Assembly (NCBI RefSeq): GCF_001945665.1
Contig: NZ_CP015781.1
Location: 1-26,861 of the forward strand
DNA: 26,861 bases
Reading direction: 5' to 3'
Source of the DNA: Borreliella mayonii
GTDB taxonomy: Bacteria; Spirochaetota; Spirochaetia; Borreliales; Borreliaceae
Below, one piece after another: positions 7,782-15,490 of this stretch. Within the stretch, counting starts at the first letter, position 1. The number at the start of each line of letters is the position of its first letter. Made by a program: the position numbers and the translations under genes. The notes beneath the pieces were generated by a model. That model did no database searches. It saw only the letters and a list, made by a program, of their open reading frames with translations, and had not been told where the DNA came from.

Positions 7782-8732
7782 ATGTATCAAATAAAAACTA
7801 ACGAGATGCCTTTCAATAAAGTAGTAGACCGAAGATTGAAAATATTTTGGGTCATTCAAAAATTAAGCGCTAACTACTTTATATCTAAAAAAAAATATTC
7901 TCTAAGAAATGTTGTATCAATGACAAATTCTATATTGGGAAAAAAAGGATTTAAAAAGGTTACTAAAAGAACAATACAAAATGACATAAAAATTTTTGAA
8001 AATTTAGGATTAATTAAAAGTCATTTTAATCCACTTGGAAAAAATAATGGAAGTTTTACTTACTACACAATAAACAAAACCCTTGAAAAATTAGCTAAAA
8101 AAATTATCAGTACAGCATATTTTATTAATAAAAAAACAAAATATGAAAAATCAAAAAACAAACAACTAAAAAAAATCAAAATAATAGAAAAATCTCAAAA
8201 CTATAAAATTTCATATCAAATAACTTCACATGTATTAAGTAATAATATAAGTAAAAATTATAAGAATTCTAAGGATTCTTTTAGAAAAAAAAACATAAAA
8301 AAAACCATAAACTTCTTAGAAAAAGAAATTAAAAAAAAATCAAAAGAAATAAATCTAGAAGAAATAAAAAAAATCACAGAAAACATCACAAGTTACAAGA
8401 ATTCACTATGGAACCTAAAAGATTTTATGGAAGAATTATATGAATATGAAGAAACAAAAATAATAAAATTCTTCAAAAAAACTCTAGAACAAAAGAAAAA
8501 AAAAGTATGGTTTATGGCAAAAAAACACAAAAATACGGATTTTAATGAACTAATAAAAGAATTTAAAATTAAAAATAAAATTAGAAGAAACAAAAAATAT
8601 GAAAATGAAGAACAAATTAGTACATCAAATAATATAAAAAATGCTATTGTATTAATGAAAACTCTAATAAAAGAAAAAAAAGATGATAAAGAAAATCACA
8701 AAGCAAAGTCAAAAAAATCTAATGGAAAATAA
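7782..8732 (+). CDS. Plasmid replication protein, PF57/62 family (Borrelia ORF-A; BBB10)
   Basis: A 316-aa member of the Borrelia-only PF57/62 family, needed for autonomous replication in tested Borrelia plasmids and thought to act as initiator. The N-terminal part (VDRRLKIFWVIQKL, then TKRTIQNDIKIFENLGLIKSH, about residues 16-85) looks like a winged helix-turn-helix; the rest is very Lys-rich and probably coiled-coil. AGGAG (7771-7775) lies 6 nt upstream. It heads the cassette PF57/62-PF50-PF32-PF49 and its stop overlaps the next start by 11 nt. The poly-A tracts are typical of the family and no frameshift is seen. Confidence 0.92.
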   Translation: MYQIKTNEMPFNKVVDRRLKIFWVIQKLSANYFISKKKYSLRNVVSMTNSILGKKGFKKVTKRTIQNDIKIFENLGLIKSHFNPLGKNNGSFTYYTINKTLEKLAKKIISTAYFINKKTKYEKSKNKQLKKIKIIEKSQNYKISYQITSHVLSNNISKNYKNSKDSFRKKNIKKTINFLEKEIKKKSKEINLEEIKKITENITSYKNSLWNLKDFMEELYEYEETKIIKFFKKTLEQKKKKVWFMAKKHKNTDFNELIKEFKIKNKIRRNKKYENEEQISTSNNIKNAIVLMKTLIKEKKDDKENHKAKSKKSNGK

Positions 8733-9240
8733 AGAAACAAAAAAAAAATTTTTTAACAAAATTGAAAAATCAGAGAACAAAATTATTTATCATACTAAAA
8801 TTTTTAGTATGATAAATAATTTTGAAGCAAAACCAAAAAAAGGAAAATTTTGGCTATGCCTTAGAAATGTTTTCAATAACAAAAAATACGAAAGTTTTCA
8901 TTTATTTTCAGTAAAAGAAAATGACAAATTTTTAGGAATTTTTTATGGTTTTATAAACCTTCCAAAGCCATTTATTATAAGCTATTCGGAAAAAGGAACA
9001 AAAAAAACCATAAGATTAAAAAAGATATTTTATATGGAATTCAAATTCAAAAAAGGAAGTGTTTTTTGCTATTTAAGAAGCTTATATATATTTACCAAAA
9101 ATAAAAATAAAAATAAAATTTTTTATAAATCTCTTTTAGAAAGAACTCTAAAAATTGAAGAAGAAATACATAAGTTTTATAGTAAGAAATATGAAAGTAA
9201 CAAAGGAATATTGAATTGGATAAAAAAAACCCAAAAATAA
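8722..9240 (+). CDS. Plasmid maintenance protein, PF50 family (DUF226; BBB11)
   Basis: A 172-aa PF50-family protein, found in nearly every Borrelia replicon cassette and supporting plasmid maintenance by an unknown mechanism. Family hallmarks are IIYHTKI, FHLFSVKENDKFLGIFYGF and FKKGSVFCYLRSLY. The start at 8722 (MENKET) overlaps the upstream stop by 11 nt and fits the family start; an in-frame ATG at 8683 would give 185 aa. No strong Shine-Dalgarno, so translation is probably coupled. The codons for NKIIYHTKIFSMINNF lie in a 47-bp near-perfect palindrome. Confidence 0.9.
   Translation: MENKETKKKFFNKIEKSENKIIYHTKIFSMINNFEAKPKKGKFWLCLRNVFNNKKYESFHLFSVKENDKFLGIFYGFINLPKPFIISYSEKGTKKTIRLKKIFYMEFKFKKGSVFCYLRSLYIFTKNKNKNKIFYKSLLERTLKIEEEIHKFYSKKYESNKGILNWIKKTQK
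8778..8824. repeat. 47-bp near-perfect palindrome inside the PF50 gene
   Basis: Bases 8778-8800 are the exact reverse complement of 8802-8824, separated by one T. Each arm contains TTTTAGTATGATAAATAATT read outward from the centre. Length and perfection are far beyond expectation inside a coding sequence. Confidence 0.85.
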
Positions 9241-9977
9241 TAACAATTGCATCAATAAAAGGAGGAGTAGGGAAAAGTACAACATCATTAATGTTTACAA
9301 ACATACTCTCAAAAAAAAACAAAAAAATATTATTAATAGATTTAGATCCACAAGCAAGTAGTACAAGTTTTTATATTAATATCTTAAGAAAAAAAAATAT
9401 TAGTCCAAAAGATATTAATATATATAAAGTTCTTAAAAAAGAGATAGACATAGAAAATTCGATAATCAAAATAAGCAACAATACAGATTTCATAGCAAGT
9501 CACATAAACTTAAGCAAATTTAATGAAGAAAGTATTTCATTAAAAGAAAATTTGCTTAAAATTTTTTTAAGCTTTATTCAAAACAGATACGACTTTATTA
9601 TAATGGATACGGCACCTACATTGGGAAGTTTGCTCAACAATAGCTTAATCATCACAAATTACTTAATTATACCCTTACCAACAGATCAGTGGGCAATTGA
9701 AAGTTTGGACCTAATAACTAGCAGATTACATGATCTTTTTAGAAAGGATTTGCCGGTATTTTACTTAATAACTAAATTTATTGAAAGACAAAATATTGAC
9801 AAAGAGCTTAAAAAGTTTATTGAACATGAATATAAAGGCAAGTTTTTAGGAAGTGTTCCAAAAAGAGATAGTTTACGTAAAACTATTTTTTACAGAGAAG
9901 ACTTTAATTCTAATGAGGACTATTATAAAGCTTATGAAAATATACTTGAAAATTTTCTAAGTATGCTTTCAAATTAG
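9216..9977 (+). CDS. parA: ParA-type partition ATPase, PF32 family (BBB12)
   Basis: A 253-aa ParA/Soj ATPase that drives plasmid segregation; PF32 type sets Borrelia plasmid compatibility. Deviant Walker A KGGVGKST is at residues 15-22 with both Lys15 and Lys20; ILLIDLDPQASS (Asp42, Asp44) is the A' motif and DFIIMDTAP the Walker B. The start is a TTG with AGGA (9204-9207) 8 nt upstream; it lies 25 bp inside the PF50 gene. The last six codons and the stop are the left arm of an 84-bp palindrome. No classical ParB is next door; PF49 follows. Confidence 0.96.
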   Translation: MDKKNPKIITIASIKGGVGKSTTSLMFTNILSKKNKKILLIDLDPQASSTSFYINILRKKNISPKDINIYKVLKKEIDIENSIIKISNNTDFIASHINLSKFNEESISLKENLLKIFLSFIQNRYDFIIMDTAPTLGSLLNNSLIITNYLIIPLPTDQWAIESLDLITSRLHDLFRKDLPVFYLITKFIERQNIDKELKKFIEHEYKGKFLGSVPKRDSLRKTIFYREDFNSNEDYYKAYENILENFLSMLSN

Positions 9978-10044
9978 TTCCATATGGAACTGTTAGTTCC
10001 ATATGGAACTAACAGTTCCATATGGAACTAATTTGAAAGCATAC
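9961..10044. repeat. 84-bp perfect palindrome with three 16-bp palindromic units
   Basis: The 84 bp are their own reverse complement. Inside, the palindrome AGTTCCATATGGAACT occurs three times (9976-9991, 9995-10010, 10014-10029) separated by GTT and AAC, flanked by GTATGCTTTCAAATT and its complement. It covers the parA stop codon and ends 19 bp before PF49. It is a strong candidate for the partition centromere (parS) or for a control site on the parA-PF49 transcript. Confidence 0.95.
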
Positions 10045-10063
10045 AATGGAGCAAAAATAAACT

Positions 10064-10612
10064 ATGAAATTAAATAAAAAAATAGAAATTGTTAAAAGGG
10101 TTGAAATCAATGGAAATGAAATTAAAAAAAACAGAGAATCTAGATACTTAAAATTGAAAGAAAAACTAAAAATTTTGATAAAAGAGGAATCTTACAATAA
10201 AATTGAAACAGCCCGAATCTTAAAAGAAATTAACGACAATAAATATTACGTTATAGATAAATATAAAAGTTTTGGCAATTTTTTAAAAGATTATAATATG
10301 GCAAAAACTAGTGTTTATAGGTATATGAAACTGGCAATAGGGATTGACAGTGGTAAAATTAGTTACGAATTAATTTTAAAAAAGGGAATGTATTATGCTA
10401 TACAATTTTTAGAAAGTAATGGAATTATATCTAACTCAAAAAGCATATTAAATAGGTCCTTTAAGGTAAAAATTGATGATGAAAAAAGCTTTAATTTTTA
10501 TAAATCAGATACAAACTTTGTAAGTTTTTTACTAAAAGAGCTATATTTTGATAATCAAAAACTACTTACAAATATTAAAAATAAATATGACAATTTAAAA
10601 AACAAAAAATAA
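10064..10612 (+). CDS. Plasmid partition protein, PF49 family (BBB13)
   Basis: A 182-aa member of the Borrelia PF49 family (Pfam Plasmid_parti), the last gene of the replicon cassette and a presumed partner of the PF32 ATPase. Conserved blocks seen are YLKLKEKLKILIKEE, IETARILKEIND and GNFLKDYNMAKTSVYRYMKLA, the last resembling a helix-turn-helix that may bind the adjacent palindrome. GGAG (10048-10051) is 12 nt upstream, a long spacing. A four-codon reading frame (10046-10060) overlaps that site. Function in DNA binding is inference. Confidence 0.92.
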   Translation: MKLNKKIEIVKRVEINGNEIKKNRESRYLKLKEKLKILIKEESYNKIETARILKEINDNKYYVIDKYKSFGNFLKDYNMAKTSVYRYMKLAIGIDSGKISYELILKKGMYYAIQFLESNGIISNSKSILNRSFKVKIDDEKSFNFYKSDTNFVSFLLKELYFDNQKLLTNIKNKYDNLKNKK

Positions 10613-10663
10613 TATTTTGAACTTATAAAGTAATACCATATTCAAAAAATGTTTCAAAAACAC

Positions 10664-10691
10664 TTTACAAAAAAATAAAATACTATATAAT
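10664..10691 (+). promoter_or_regulatory. Strong sigma70-type promoter after PF49
   Basis: TTTACA (10664-10669), a 16-bp spacer and a consensus TATAAT (10686-10691). There is no protein gene downstream on this strand for 1.6 kb, so it probably drives a small RNA. Confidence 0.65.
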
Positions 10692-10697
10692 AATCTA

Positions 10698-10782
10698 TAT
10701 AGATTGAGATGCAATGTCTCGCTCTTGTTGTTTGATTAGAATAATAAGTTGGCTACCTTGTGGTAGCCTTTGTCATTGTTAC
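10698..10782 (+). ncRNA. Candidate small RNA downstream of the replicon cassette
   Basis: A predicted transcript begins about 7 nt after the TATAAT and ends at the hairpin GGCTACC-TTGT-GGTAGCC (10751-10768) followed by a T-rich tail. The region is richer in G+C than its surroundings. A short 5' stem GAGA/TCTC (10706-10720) is possible. An eight-codon frame (10709-10735, MQCLALVV) has no good ribosome site. It is placed as a plasmid copy-number, incompatibility or trans-acting RNA would be. Ends are approximate. Confidence 0.5.
10751..10774 (+). terminator. Terminator-like hairpin after PF49/small RNA
   Basis: A 7-bp G+C-rich stem with a TTGT loop is followed by TTTGTC. It is the clearest G+C-rich hairpin between the PF49 gene and BBB14. 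Confidence 0.65.
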
Positions 10783-10867
10783 AAATGATTAAAGTAGAAC
10801 TTATATATTGTTTATATCAATTCTATTTTACAATAAAATATTTATTTTAAACTGGAAATGAAAAACC

Positions 10868-10905
10868 AATAAAGATTATACAAATTAATTTGTATAATCT
10901 TTATT
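10868..10905 (-). terminator. 38-bp perfect palindrome ending BBB14
   Basis: AATAAAGATTATACAAATT (10868-10886) is followed directly by its reverse complement (10887-10905). It overlaps the last codons and stop of BBB14. On the minus strand the stem is followed by GG and five T, so it should end that transcript. Confidence 0.75.
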
Positions 10906-11382
10906 TTCAATTGATTCAATCATTACTAAGAAATCCAAAATTTTATATTTTTTCAGGATTAAATCTTCTAATCCAATTTTAATTTTAACTTCATTGTTCT
11001 TATAAGAGGCATCTTCTTCTTTAATCATCTTTTCCAATAAAGACTTGGATAAAACAAATGAGGAATAATTAATCCAGTTGCCAAAAAAATGGTTATTATC
11101 TCTTTTGTAGCTTATTTTTCCCTCGATTTTAGTTCCATCTGGCAGTAATAAAGGAGTTTGCTCTGTTATACTATGGTTTCTAAACCTTGTATATAAAACT
11201 ATTTTAGTTGCTCCTATTTTATAATTAAAAATCCCTTTAAGTTCTGCATTTTTATTTAAACTTTGGTATATTCTAAATGTTTTTCCAAACTGATCGTGCT
11301 CAACGTTTAAGGAAGCGCAAGATATTAATAAAAAAAATACCAACAATTTTAAAAATTTTAATTGATTTTGATATAATCTCAT
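10885..11382 (-). CDS. Putative lipoprotein (BBB14 by synteny)
   Basis: A 165-aa protein with signal LKLLVFFLLISC and probable lipidation at Cys22. The mature part begins with a short polar linker (ASLNVEHDQ) and then a beta-rich body with TKIVLYTRFRN and LLLPDGTKIEGKISY; I do not recognise the family. AGGAG (11389-11393) lies 6 nt before the ATG. It is alone on this strand, facing the replicon cassette. Its 3' end is built from a 38-bp palindrome. Confidence 0.82.
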   Translation of the reverse strand: MRLYQNQLKFLKLLVFFLLISCASLNVEHDQFGKTFRIYQSLNKNAELKGIFNYKIGATKIVLYTRFRNHSITEQTPLLLPDGTKIEGKISYKRDNNHFFGNWINYSSFVLSKSLLEKMIKEEDASYKNNEVKIKIGLEDLILKKYKILDFLVMIESIENKDYTN

Positions 11383-11864
11383 ATCCCTCTCCTTTGATAA
11401 AAAATTTACAGACTAGTGAACATAATAATATATTTTTTATTAAATCATTGCAAACAATTTTTAATAAATTAATTATTATTTCTTTATATCATTTTTTTGA
11501 AAAGATTAGATTTATAAAAGTTTGTTTTTTAAATTATTTGCTTATTTGCTGTTTTTCATTAATATTATAAGCATTTTAAAAATTCTTATAAGGCTATTTT
11601 AGGGACTAAAAAATTGTTTCCAAGACCCATAAAAGTAGAATTCTTTTATTTTTATGAATAGATTTTTCCAATTTTTATCTATTTTTCAAATATTTATTAA
11701 TCTTTAAATTATTGTTTTAATGCTCCTTGGTTAATGTATTTGTTTAGCATTATTGGCAAATTGCGCTATCTTATGTAAGATAAGTTTTTAATCTCTTTAA
11801 AGGCGCTTTAAAAGCAAGAAAGTTCTTTATAAGAACTTTTATTGCCACAAAGGAAGTGTTAAAT

Positions 11865-11951
11865 ATGAAATTTAATTTAAAATTTAATTCTAATTTTTTA
11901 AAATTCAATATTAATTTTTTTTTTATTAAAAATAATAAATCTAATTTATAA
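11865..11951 (+). CDS. Possible 28-aa leader peptide
   Basis: ATG with AGGAAG (11851-11856) 8 nt upstream opens a 28-codon frame rich in Asn, Phe, Lys and Leu, built of loose repeats such as LKFN and SNFLKFNINF. A stable hairpin ends 12 bp before the ribosome site. The composition is what A+T-rich noise would give, so only the ribosome site speaks for it. If real, it would be a leader 400 bp upstream of oppA4. Confidence 0.2.
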   Translation: MKFNLKFNSNFLKFNINFFFIKNNKSNL

Positions 11952-12172
11952 ATAGATAAATAATGGAATTGAAAATTATTTTTTATATGTTTAATAATTA
12001 TTGGAGAGAAAGCAATAAAAAATTATAATTTTTTTAATACAAGATCAATTATTTTGTTTATTGAATGTAAAATACTGATTTTGTTTTAGAAAAATTTAAT
12101 ATTAAAATCACTGAAATATGCCCAGATAAAAATTGAAAATTGAAATGTATATTATATTTTATTTTAATAAAA

Positions 12173-12235
12173 CATAAAACATAAAACATAAAACATAAAA
12201 CATAAAACATAAAATATAAAACATAAAATATAAAT
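12173..12235. repeat. Tandem 7-bp repeat (CATAAAA), about nine copies
   Basis: Six perfect copies of CATAAAA, then variants TATAAAA, CATAAAA and TATAAAT, all in register. Lies 116 bp before oppA4. Such a run is likely to vary in copy number between strains. Confidence 0.9.
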
Positions 12236-12350
12236 ACTTTATGTTTAGAATAATTTAAGTGTTTTTAATAATGTTAATATGAAATTATATTTAATATATA
12301 ATAAAATATAGGCAAAATTTAAATTTATAAAAACTTGTAAGGATGCTTGT

Positions 12351-13943
12351 ATGAAAATATTGATAAAGAAGTTAAAATTTGTATTATTTCTCAATTTAAT
12401 TTTATTTATTTCTTGTGTTAATGAAAGTAATGGAAGTAAATTGGCTTTTAAACTAAATATTGGAAGTGAACCTGCTACTTTAGATGCTCAATTAATAAAT
12501 GATACGGTCGGATCAGGAATTGTAAGTCAAATGTTTCTTGGCATTTTAGATGGAGATCCAAGGACTGGAGGATACAGGCCAGGGCTTGCTAAAAGTTGGG
12601 ATATTTCTGATGAAGGAGTAGTTTATACGTTTCATTTAAGAGATAATCTTGTTTGGAGCGATGGAGTTGCCATTACTGCCGAGGGAATAAGAAAATCTTA
12701 TCTTAGAATTTTAGATAAGGAAACCGGAGCATCTTATGTTAACATGATTAAGTCTGTTATAAAAAATGCAGAAGAGTATTTTGACGGTAAAGCAAATGAG
12801 TCTGATCTTGGAATTAAAGCTCTTGATGAGAAAACTTTAGAAATAACGCTAAAGACTCCAAAGCCATATTTTCTTGATATGTTAGTACATCAAACATTTG
12901 TTCCTGTACCAGTGCACGTTATTGAAAAGTATGGACAAAGGTGGACAGATCCTGAGAATATGGTTGTTAGTGGCCCTTTCAAATTAAAATCTAGAGTTTT
13001 AAATGAAAAGATTGTTCTTGAAAAGAATAATAAATATTATAACTCTAAAGATATTGTTCTTGACAGTATTATATTTTTTGTCGCAGATAATAGCATTACA
13101 GCTTATAATATGTATTTAAATGATGAACTAGATGCAATTTTTAAGAATGTTCCACCAGATTTACTTAAAGATCTTAGGCTTAGAGACGATTATTATTCAA
13201 TAGGGACTAATTCAACCTCTTTTTATTCTTTAAATATTAAAGTAAAGCCTCTTGACAATGTTAAAGTTAGAAAGGCGCTGTCTCTTGCTATTGATAGAAA
13301 AACTTTAACAGAGAGCGTTCTGAATGATAGTTCTATTCCTACAAGAAGAGCAACTCCGGATTATATTGATTACTCTTATAAAAGCAATCTAAGTTTGTTT
13401 GATGCTGAAATAGCAAAGAAGCTTTTGGCGGATGCAGGATATCCTAATGGTAAAAATTTCCCTTTATTTAAGGTAAAGTATAATACAAATGATAGCCAGA
13501 AGAAAATTGCTGAATTTATTCAAAATCAGTGGAAGAAAAACTTAAATATTGATGTCCAGCTTGAGAATGAAGAATGGTCAACGTATATAAATAGCAGGGT
13601 AAATGGTAATTATGAAATAATAAGGGCAGGATGGTCAGGAGATTATGCTGATCCTATGACATTCTTAAGTATCTTTAAAACTGAAAATACATCTTTTTCA
13701 TCCTATGGCTATTCAAATTCCGAATATGATCAGCTTTTAGTAAAATCAGATCATGAAAGAAATATTTTAAAAAGACAGGAAATTCTAAAAAAAGCAGAAG
13801 CAATAATAATTGAAAGAGATTTTCCAGCTGTATTTCTTAATATAACTTCTTCTAGTTATCTTTTTAGAAACGATAAGTGGAAGGGCTGGGAACCAAATAT
13901 TTCAGAAAGATTTAATTTATCTGAAATAAAACCAATTAAATGA
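12351..13943 (+). CDS. oppA4: Oligopeptide ABC transporter substrate-binding lipoprotein OppA4
   Basis: A 530-aa family-5 extracellular solute-binding protein that captures peptides for the Opp ABC transporter, whose permease and ATPase genes are not in this window (chromosomal in B. burgdorferi). Lipoprotein signal LNLILFISC with Cys22. Family hallmarks are the start of the mature domain (LNIGSEPATLDAQ), GLAKSWDISDEGVVYTFHLR, KVRKALSLAIDRKTL and AGWSGDYADPMTFL. AAGGA (12339-12343) is 7 nt from the start. Full length, no defects. It ends at a strong bidirectional terminator shared with guaB. Confidence 0.96.
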   Translation: MKILIKKLKFVLFLNLILFISCVNESNGSKLAFKLNIGSEPATLDAQLINDTVGSGIVSQMFLGILDGDPRTGGYRPGLAKSWDISDEGVVYTFHLRDNLVWSDGVAITAEGIRKSYLRILDKETGASYVNMIKSVIKNAEEYFDGKANESDLGIKALDEKTLEITLKTPKPYFLDMLVHQTFVPVPVHVIEKYGQRWTDPENMVVSGPFKLKSRVLNEKIVLEKNNKYYNSKDIVLDSIIFFVADNSITAYNMYLNDELDAIFKNVPPDLLKDLRLRDDYYSIGTNSTSFYSLNIKVKPLDNVKVRKALSLAIDRKTLTESVLNDSSIPTRRATPDYIDYSYKSNLSLFDAEIAKKLLADAGYPNGKNFPLFKVKYNTNDSQKKIAEFIQNQWKKNLNIDVQLENEEWSTYINSRVNGNYEIIRAGWSGDYADPMTFLSIFKTENTSFSSYGYSNSEYDQLLVKSDHERNILKRQEILKKAEAIIIERDFPAVFLNITSSSYLFRNDKWKGWEPNISERFNLSEIKPIK

Positions 13944-14017
13944 TTTATTTTTTTTCTAAAAATTAATTTTTAATTGTAAATAGTTTATAGGCTAGATCTT
14001 TTGATTTGGCTATAAAC

Positions 14018-14064
14018 AAAAATAAGAAATGAATTCTTCGATTAAGAATTCATTTCTTATTTTT
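14018..14064. terminator. Bidirectional terminator between oppA4 and guaB
   Basis: Two perfect 21-bp arms (14018-14038 and 14044-14064) separated by CGATT. The outer ends are A and T runs, giving a U tract in both directions. Sited between convergent genes. Confidence 0.9.
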
Positions 14065-14251
14065 AACTTAATCATTTTAGAGTTATTATATTTCAATAAA
14101 GTAAATGCTAGAAAAAGTATTTCAAGAACAGAAGACAGTATTATATTTTTCATTATTCCTCTTCTACTAAGATTTTTATTTCTTAAAAAGAAGAATGCAA
14201 TGTTTTAATCCTTTAAAGATGTTATTTAATTTGATAAAGATTTTTCTATAT

Positions 14252-15466
14252 TTATGTTATATTGAAAACATCGTGAGGATGGGATTCTTTTAATGAAGAA
14301 TGGCTTATTTTTACAAACTTAGAATTGATTTTTAAATCAGATATTGTGGTTGCTCCTAAATAACCCATTCCAGACATTAAGCCACCTTTTAATTGGGTTA
14401 AAATATCTTTTAATTTTCCAGAATACGGCACCATGCCTTCAATTCCTTCAGGGACTAATTTTTTAGGCTCGTTGTTTTCTAGTTGAAAATATCTTGATTT
14501 AGAGCCTCTTTTCATAGCAGAAACAGAGCCCATTCCAACGTAAGATTTGAATTTTTCTCCATTGTGAATTATTTCTTCTGAGGGAGATTCTTTTGTGCCT
14601 GCAAAGAGATTGCCTATCATTACGCTATCAGCTCCTGCTGCGATGGCTTTAACCACATCTCCTGAAAATCTGATTCCGCCATCTGCTATAATGCAAATAT
14701 TTATATTTTTACAAACTTCATAAACATCTAAGATTGCTGTTATTTGGGGAACGCCAACCCCTGCGACTATTCTTGTTGTGCATATGCTACCCGGACCTAT
14801 TCCTACTTTTAAACAATCTGCCCCTGCATTGATTAAATCCAATGCGGCTTCTTTAGTTACTATGTTGCCAGCAATAAGGTCTAAATTTGGGTACTTGTTT
14901 TTAATTGTTTTTACAAGCTTTATTATTCTTGTAGAATGTCCATGGGCAGAGTCTATGACAAGTATATCTACATTTGCTTTTACAAGCTCTTCAACTCGTT
15001 CTATGGTGTCAATATCAATGGAAACAGCAGCGCCTACTTTTAGCCTACCATTCAAATCTTTGCATGCATTAGGAAAATCTTCTTTGAGTTCTGCATTTTT
15101 ACATAAAACAGGCTCTTTTAGATGTTGTTTTGCTGCAAATATCTTGGTTTTTTGTTCGTTTGAATCCTTATTGGTGTTAATAGTTTTTTGGGTTTTGTAT
15201 GTTTTTACCCTTTCTATTTCTTTTCTTTGAGCTTCTATTGACATATTTTTATGTATAATTCCTATTCCACCTTCTTTAGCAATGGCTATTGCCATTTGGC
15301 TTTCTGTAACAGTATCCATTGCTGAGCTTAAAAATGGTATATTTAAGGATATATTTTTTGTCAATTGTGTTTTTAAGCTAACCTCACTAGGCAATACAGA
15401 TGATTTCCTGGGAATCAAAGACACATCATCAAAAGTTAAAGCTTCTTTTATTATCTTGTTTGTCAT
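14252..15466 (-). CDS. guaB: IMP dehydrogenase GuaB
   Basis: GuaB (404 aa) oxidises IMP to XMP with NAD+, the first committed step to GMP. The TIM barrel is complete: [10 protein letters not shown] at the N-terminus, the IMP/NAD loop [11 protein letters not shown] with catalytic Cys229, [11 protein letters not shown], and the flap [13 protein letters not shown] at the C-terminus. It is about 80-90 residues shorter than typical IMPDH because the tandem CBS (Bateman) domain is replaced by a short linker (about residues 90-125), as known for the Borrelia enzyme. AAGGA lies 6 nt upstream. It follows guaA by 24 bp on the same strand and is co-transcribed. Cells lacking purine synthesis depend on it. 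Confidence 0.98.
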   Translation of the reverse strand: MTNKIIKEALTFDDVSLIPRKSSVLPSEVSLKTQLTKNISLNIPFLSSAMDTVTESQMAIAIAKEGGIGIIHKNMSIEAQRKEIERVKTYKTQKTINTNKDSNEQKTKIFAAKQHLKEPVLCKNAELKEDFPNACKDLNGRLKVGAAVSIDIDTIERVEELVKANVDILVIDSAHGHSTRIIKLVKTIKNKYPNLDLIAGNIVTKEAALDLINAGADCLKVGIGPGSICTTRIVAGVGVPQITAILDVYEVCKNINICIIADGGIRFSGDVVKAIAAGADSVMIGNLFAGTKESPSEEIIHNGEKFKSYVGMGSVSAMKRGSKSRYFQLENNEPKKLVPEGIEGMVPYSGKLKDILTQLKGGLMSGMGYLGATTISDLKINSKFVKISHSSLKESHPHDVFNIT

Positions 15467-15490
15467 AAATTTTCCTTTTTATTGTTTTTA

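Larger units (their letters stand above)
11383..12350. other. Long A+T-rich intergenic region before oppA4
   Basis: About 970 bp with no convincing gene. It contains stem-loops at 11767-11782 (TATCTTA-TG-TAAGATA) and 11819-11839 (AAAGTTCTT-TAT-AAGAACTTT), a 28-codon frame at 11865-11951, a 7-bp tandem repeat at 12173-12235 and the oppA4 promoter. A consensus TATAAT at 12297-12302 is a candidate oppA4 -10. It could hold regulatory RNA or decayed sequence. Confidence 0.6.

Noticed and set aside
8683..8721. Longer N-terminus for the PF50 protein
   Set aside because: The extra 13 residues lie wholly within the PF57/62 gene and are not like family starts; the ATG at 8722 fits better.
11277..11570. 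97-codon open frame antisense to and downstream of BBB14
   Set aside because: No ribosome site, first third is the shadow of BBB14, composition is that of random A+T-rich DNA.
14778..15230. 150-codon frame antisense to guaB
   Set aside because: Reverse frame of a conserved enzyme gene; hydrophobic content follows from guaB codons.
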